A stretch of 64,000 nt of DNA, taken from the NCBI RefSeq assembly GCF_003945595.2, contig NW_024104998.1:1257224-1321223 (forward strand), read 5' to 3'. The position numbers were made by a program, and so were the translations under genes. The stretch is from Pipra filicauda (taxonomy: Eukaryota > Chordata > Aves > Passeriformes > Pipridae). Shown one piece after another: positions 63,871-64,000 of this stretch. A model generated the notes under the pieces. It did no database searches and had not been told where the DNA came from. It saw only the letters and a program-made list of their open reading frames with translations. Position 1 is the stretch's first letter; every line of letters starts with the position of its first letter.

Positions 63871-64000
63871 TGTGAGTATGCCTACATTGCAGTCAAAGTG
63901 GGATATTAAAGCTTGTCAGTCCAACTGAAGTGAATTTAACCAAGTCAGCTTATATGTACTGTTAGCAATGTAGTGTGGAGTTGGGTGCAGACCAAATTCT
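63871..64000. other. Window end, nothing recognised
   Basis: Short unique sequence with no visible feature. Confidence 0.5.

Noticed and set aside
1..64000. CRISPR arrays, bacterial operons, phage or integron structures
   Set aside because: No regularly spaced repeats and no prokaryotic gene organisation. The retroelements and composition are vertebrate.

Overview
The window looks like avian nuclear DNA. It is AT-rich vertebrate-type sequence scattered with CR1 LINE fragments, a solo LTR and a second LTR fragment of the type common in bird genomes, and several worn copies of ancient amniote MIR-like repeats. I see no bacterial-style gene organisation and no protein-coding exon that I can support. 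The open reading frames are short, uncorrelated between strands and without recognisable domains, apart from those that belong to retrotransposons. The window is most likely intergenic, or the inside of a very large intron.

Layout. 1-16.1 kb is mostly unique AT-rich DNA holding a CR1 3' end (about 1.82-2.0 kb) and three ancient repeat remnants (8.0, 10.1 and 14.0 kb). 16.1-20 kb is the most interesting part. It contains a hairpin, a full-length 326-bp tRNA-Glu-derived SINE bounded by a 12-bp target-site duplication (16,481-16,830), a short palindrome, a 5'-truncated RTE-type LINE 3' end (about 18.2-18.68 kb), and abutting it a CR1 ORF2 fragment (about 18.68-19.9 kb). All three retroelements lie on the minus strand. 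An avian ERVL-like LTR fragment follows at 20.8 kb. 21-37 kb is unique DNA with low-complexity runs. A complete 596-bp solo LTR with a 5-bp duplication sits at 37,137-37,732. Old CR1-family sequence lies at 40.1 kb, and a longer CR1 3' part at 44.46-45.8 kb on the minus strand. 46-60 kb is unique DNA with short tandem duplications and a strong hairpin. A polypurine tract of about 210 bp lies at 60.26-60.48 kb, and MIR-like remnants are at 62.9 and 63.8 kb.

How the parts relate. The SINE and the RTE LINE share their last 36 nt at 32 of 36 positions, including a small terminal stem-loop. This is the signature of a SINE that borrowed the tail of its LINE partner in order to be copied by the LINE's reverse transcriptase. 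RTE elements of this kind in birds (AviRTE) have been described as horizontally acquired, shared with filarial nematodes, and patchy among bird lineages. If this copy belongs to that group, the window comes from one of those lineages. I could not run any database search, so family names are given from motif recognition only.
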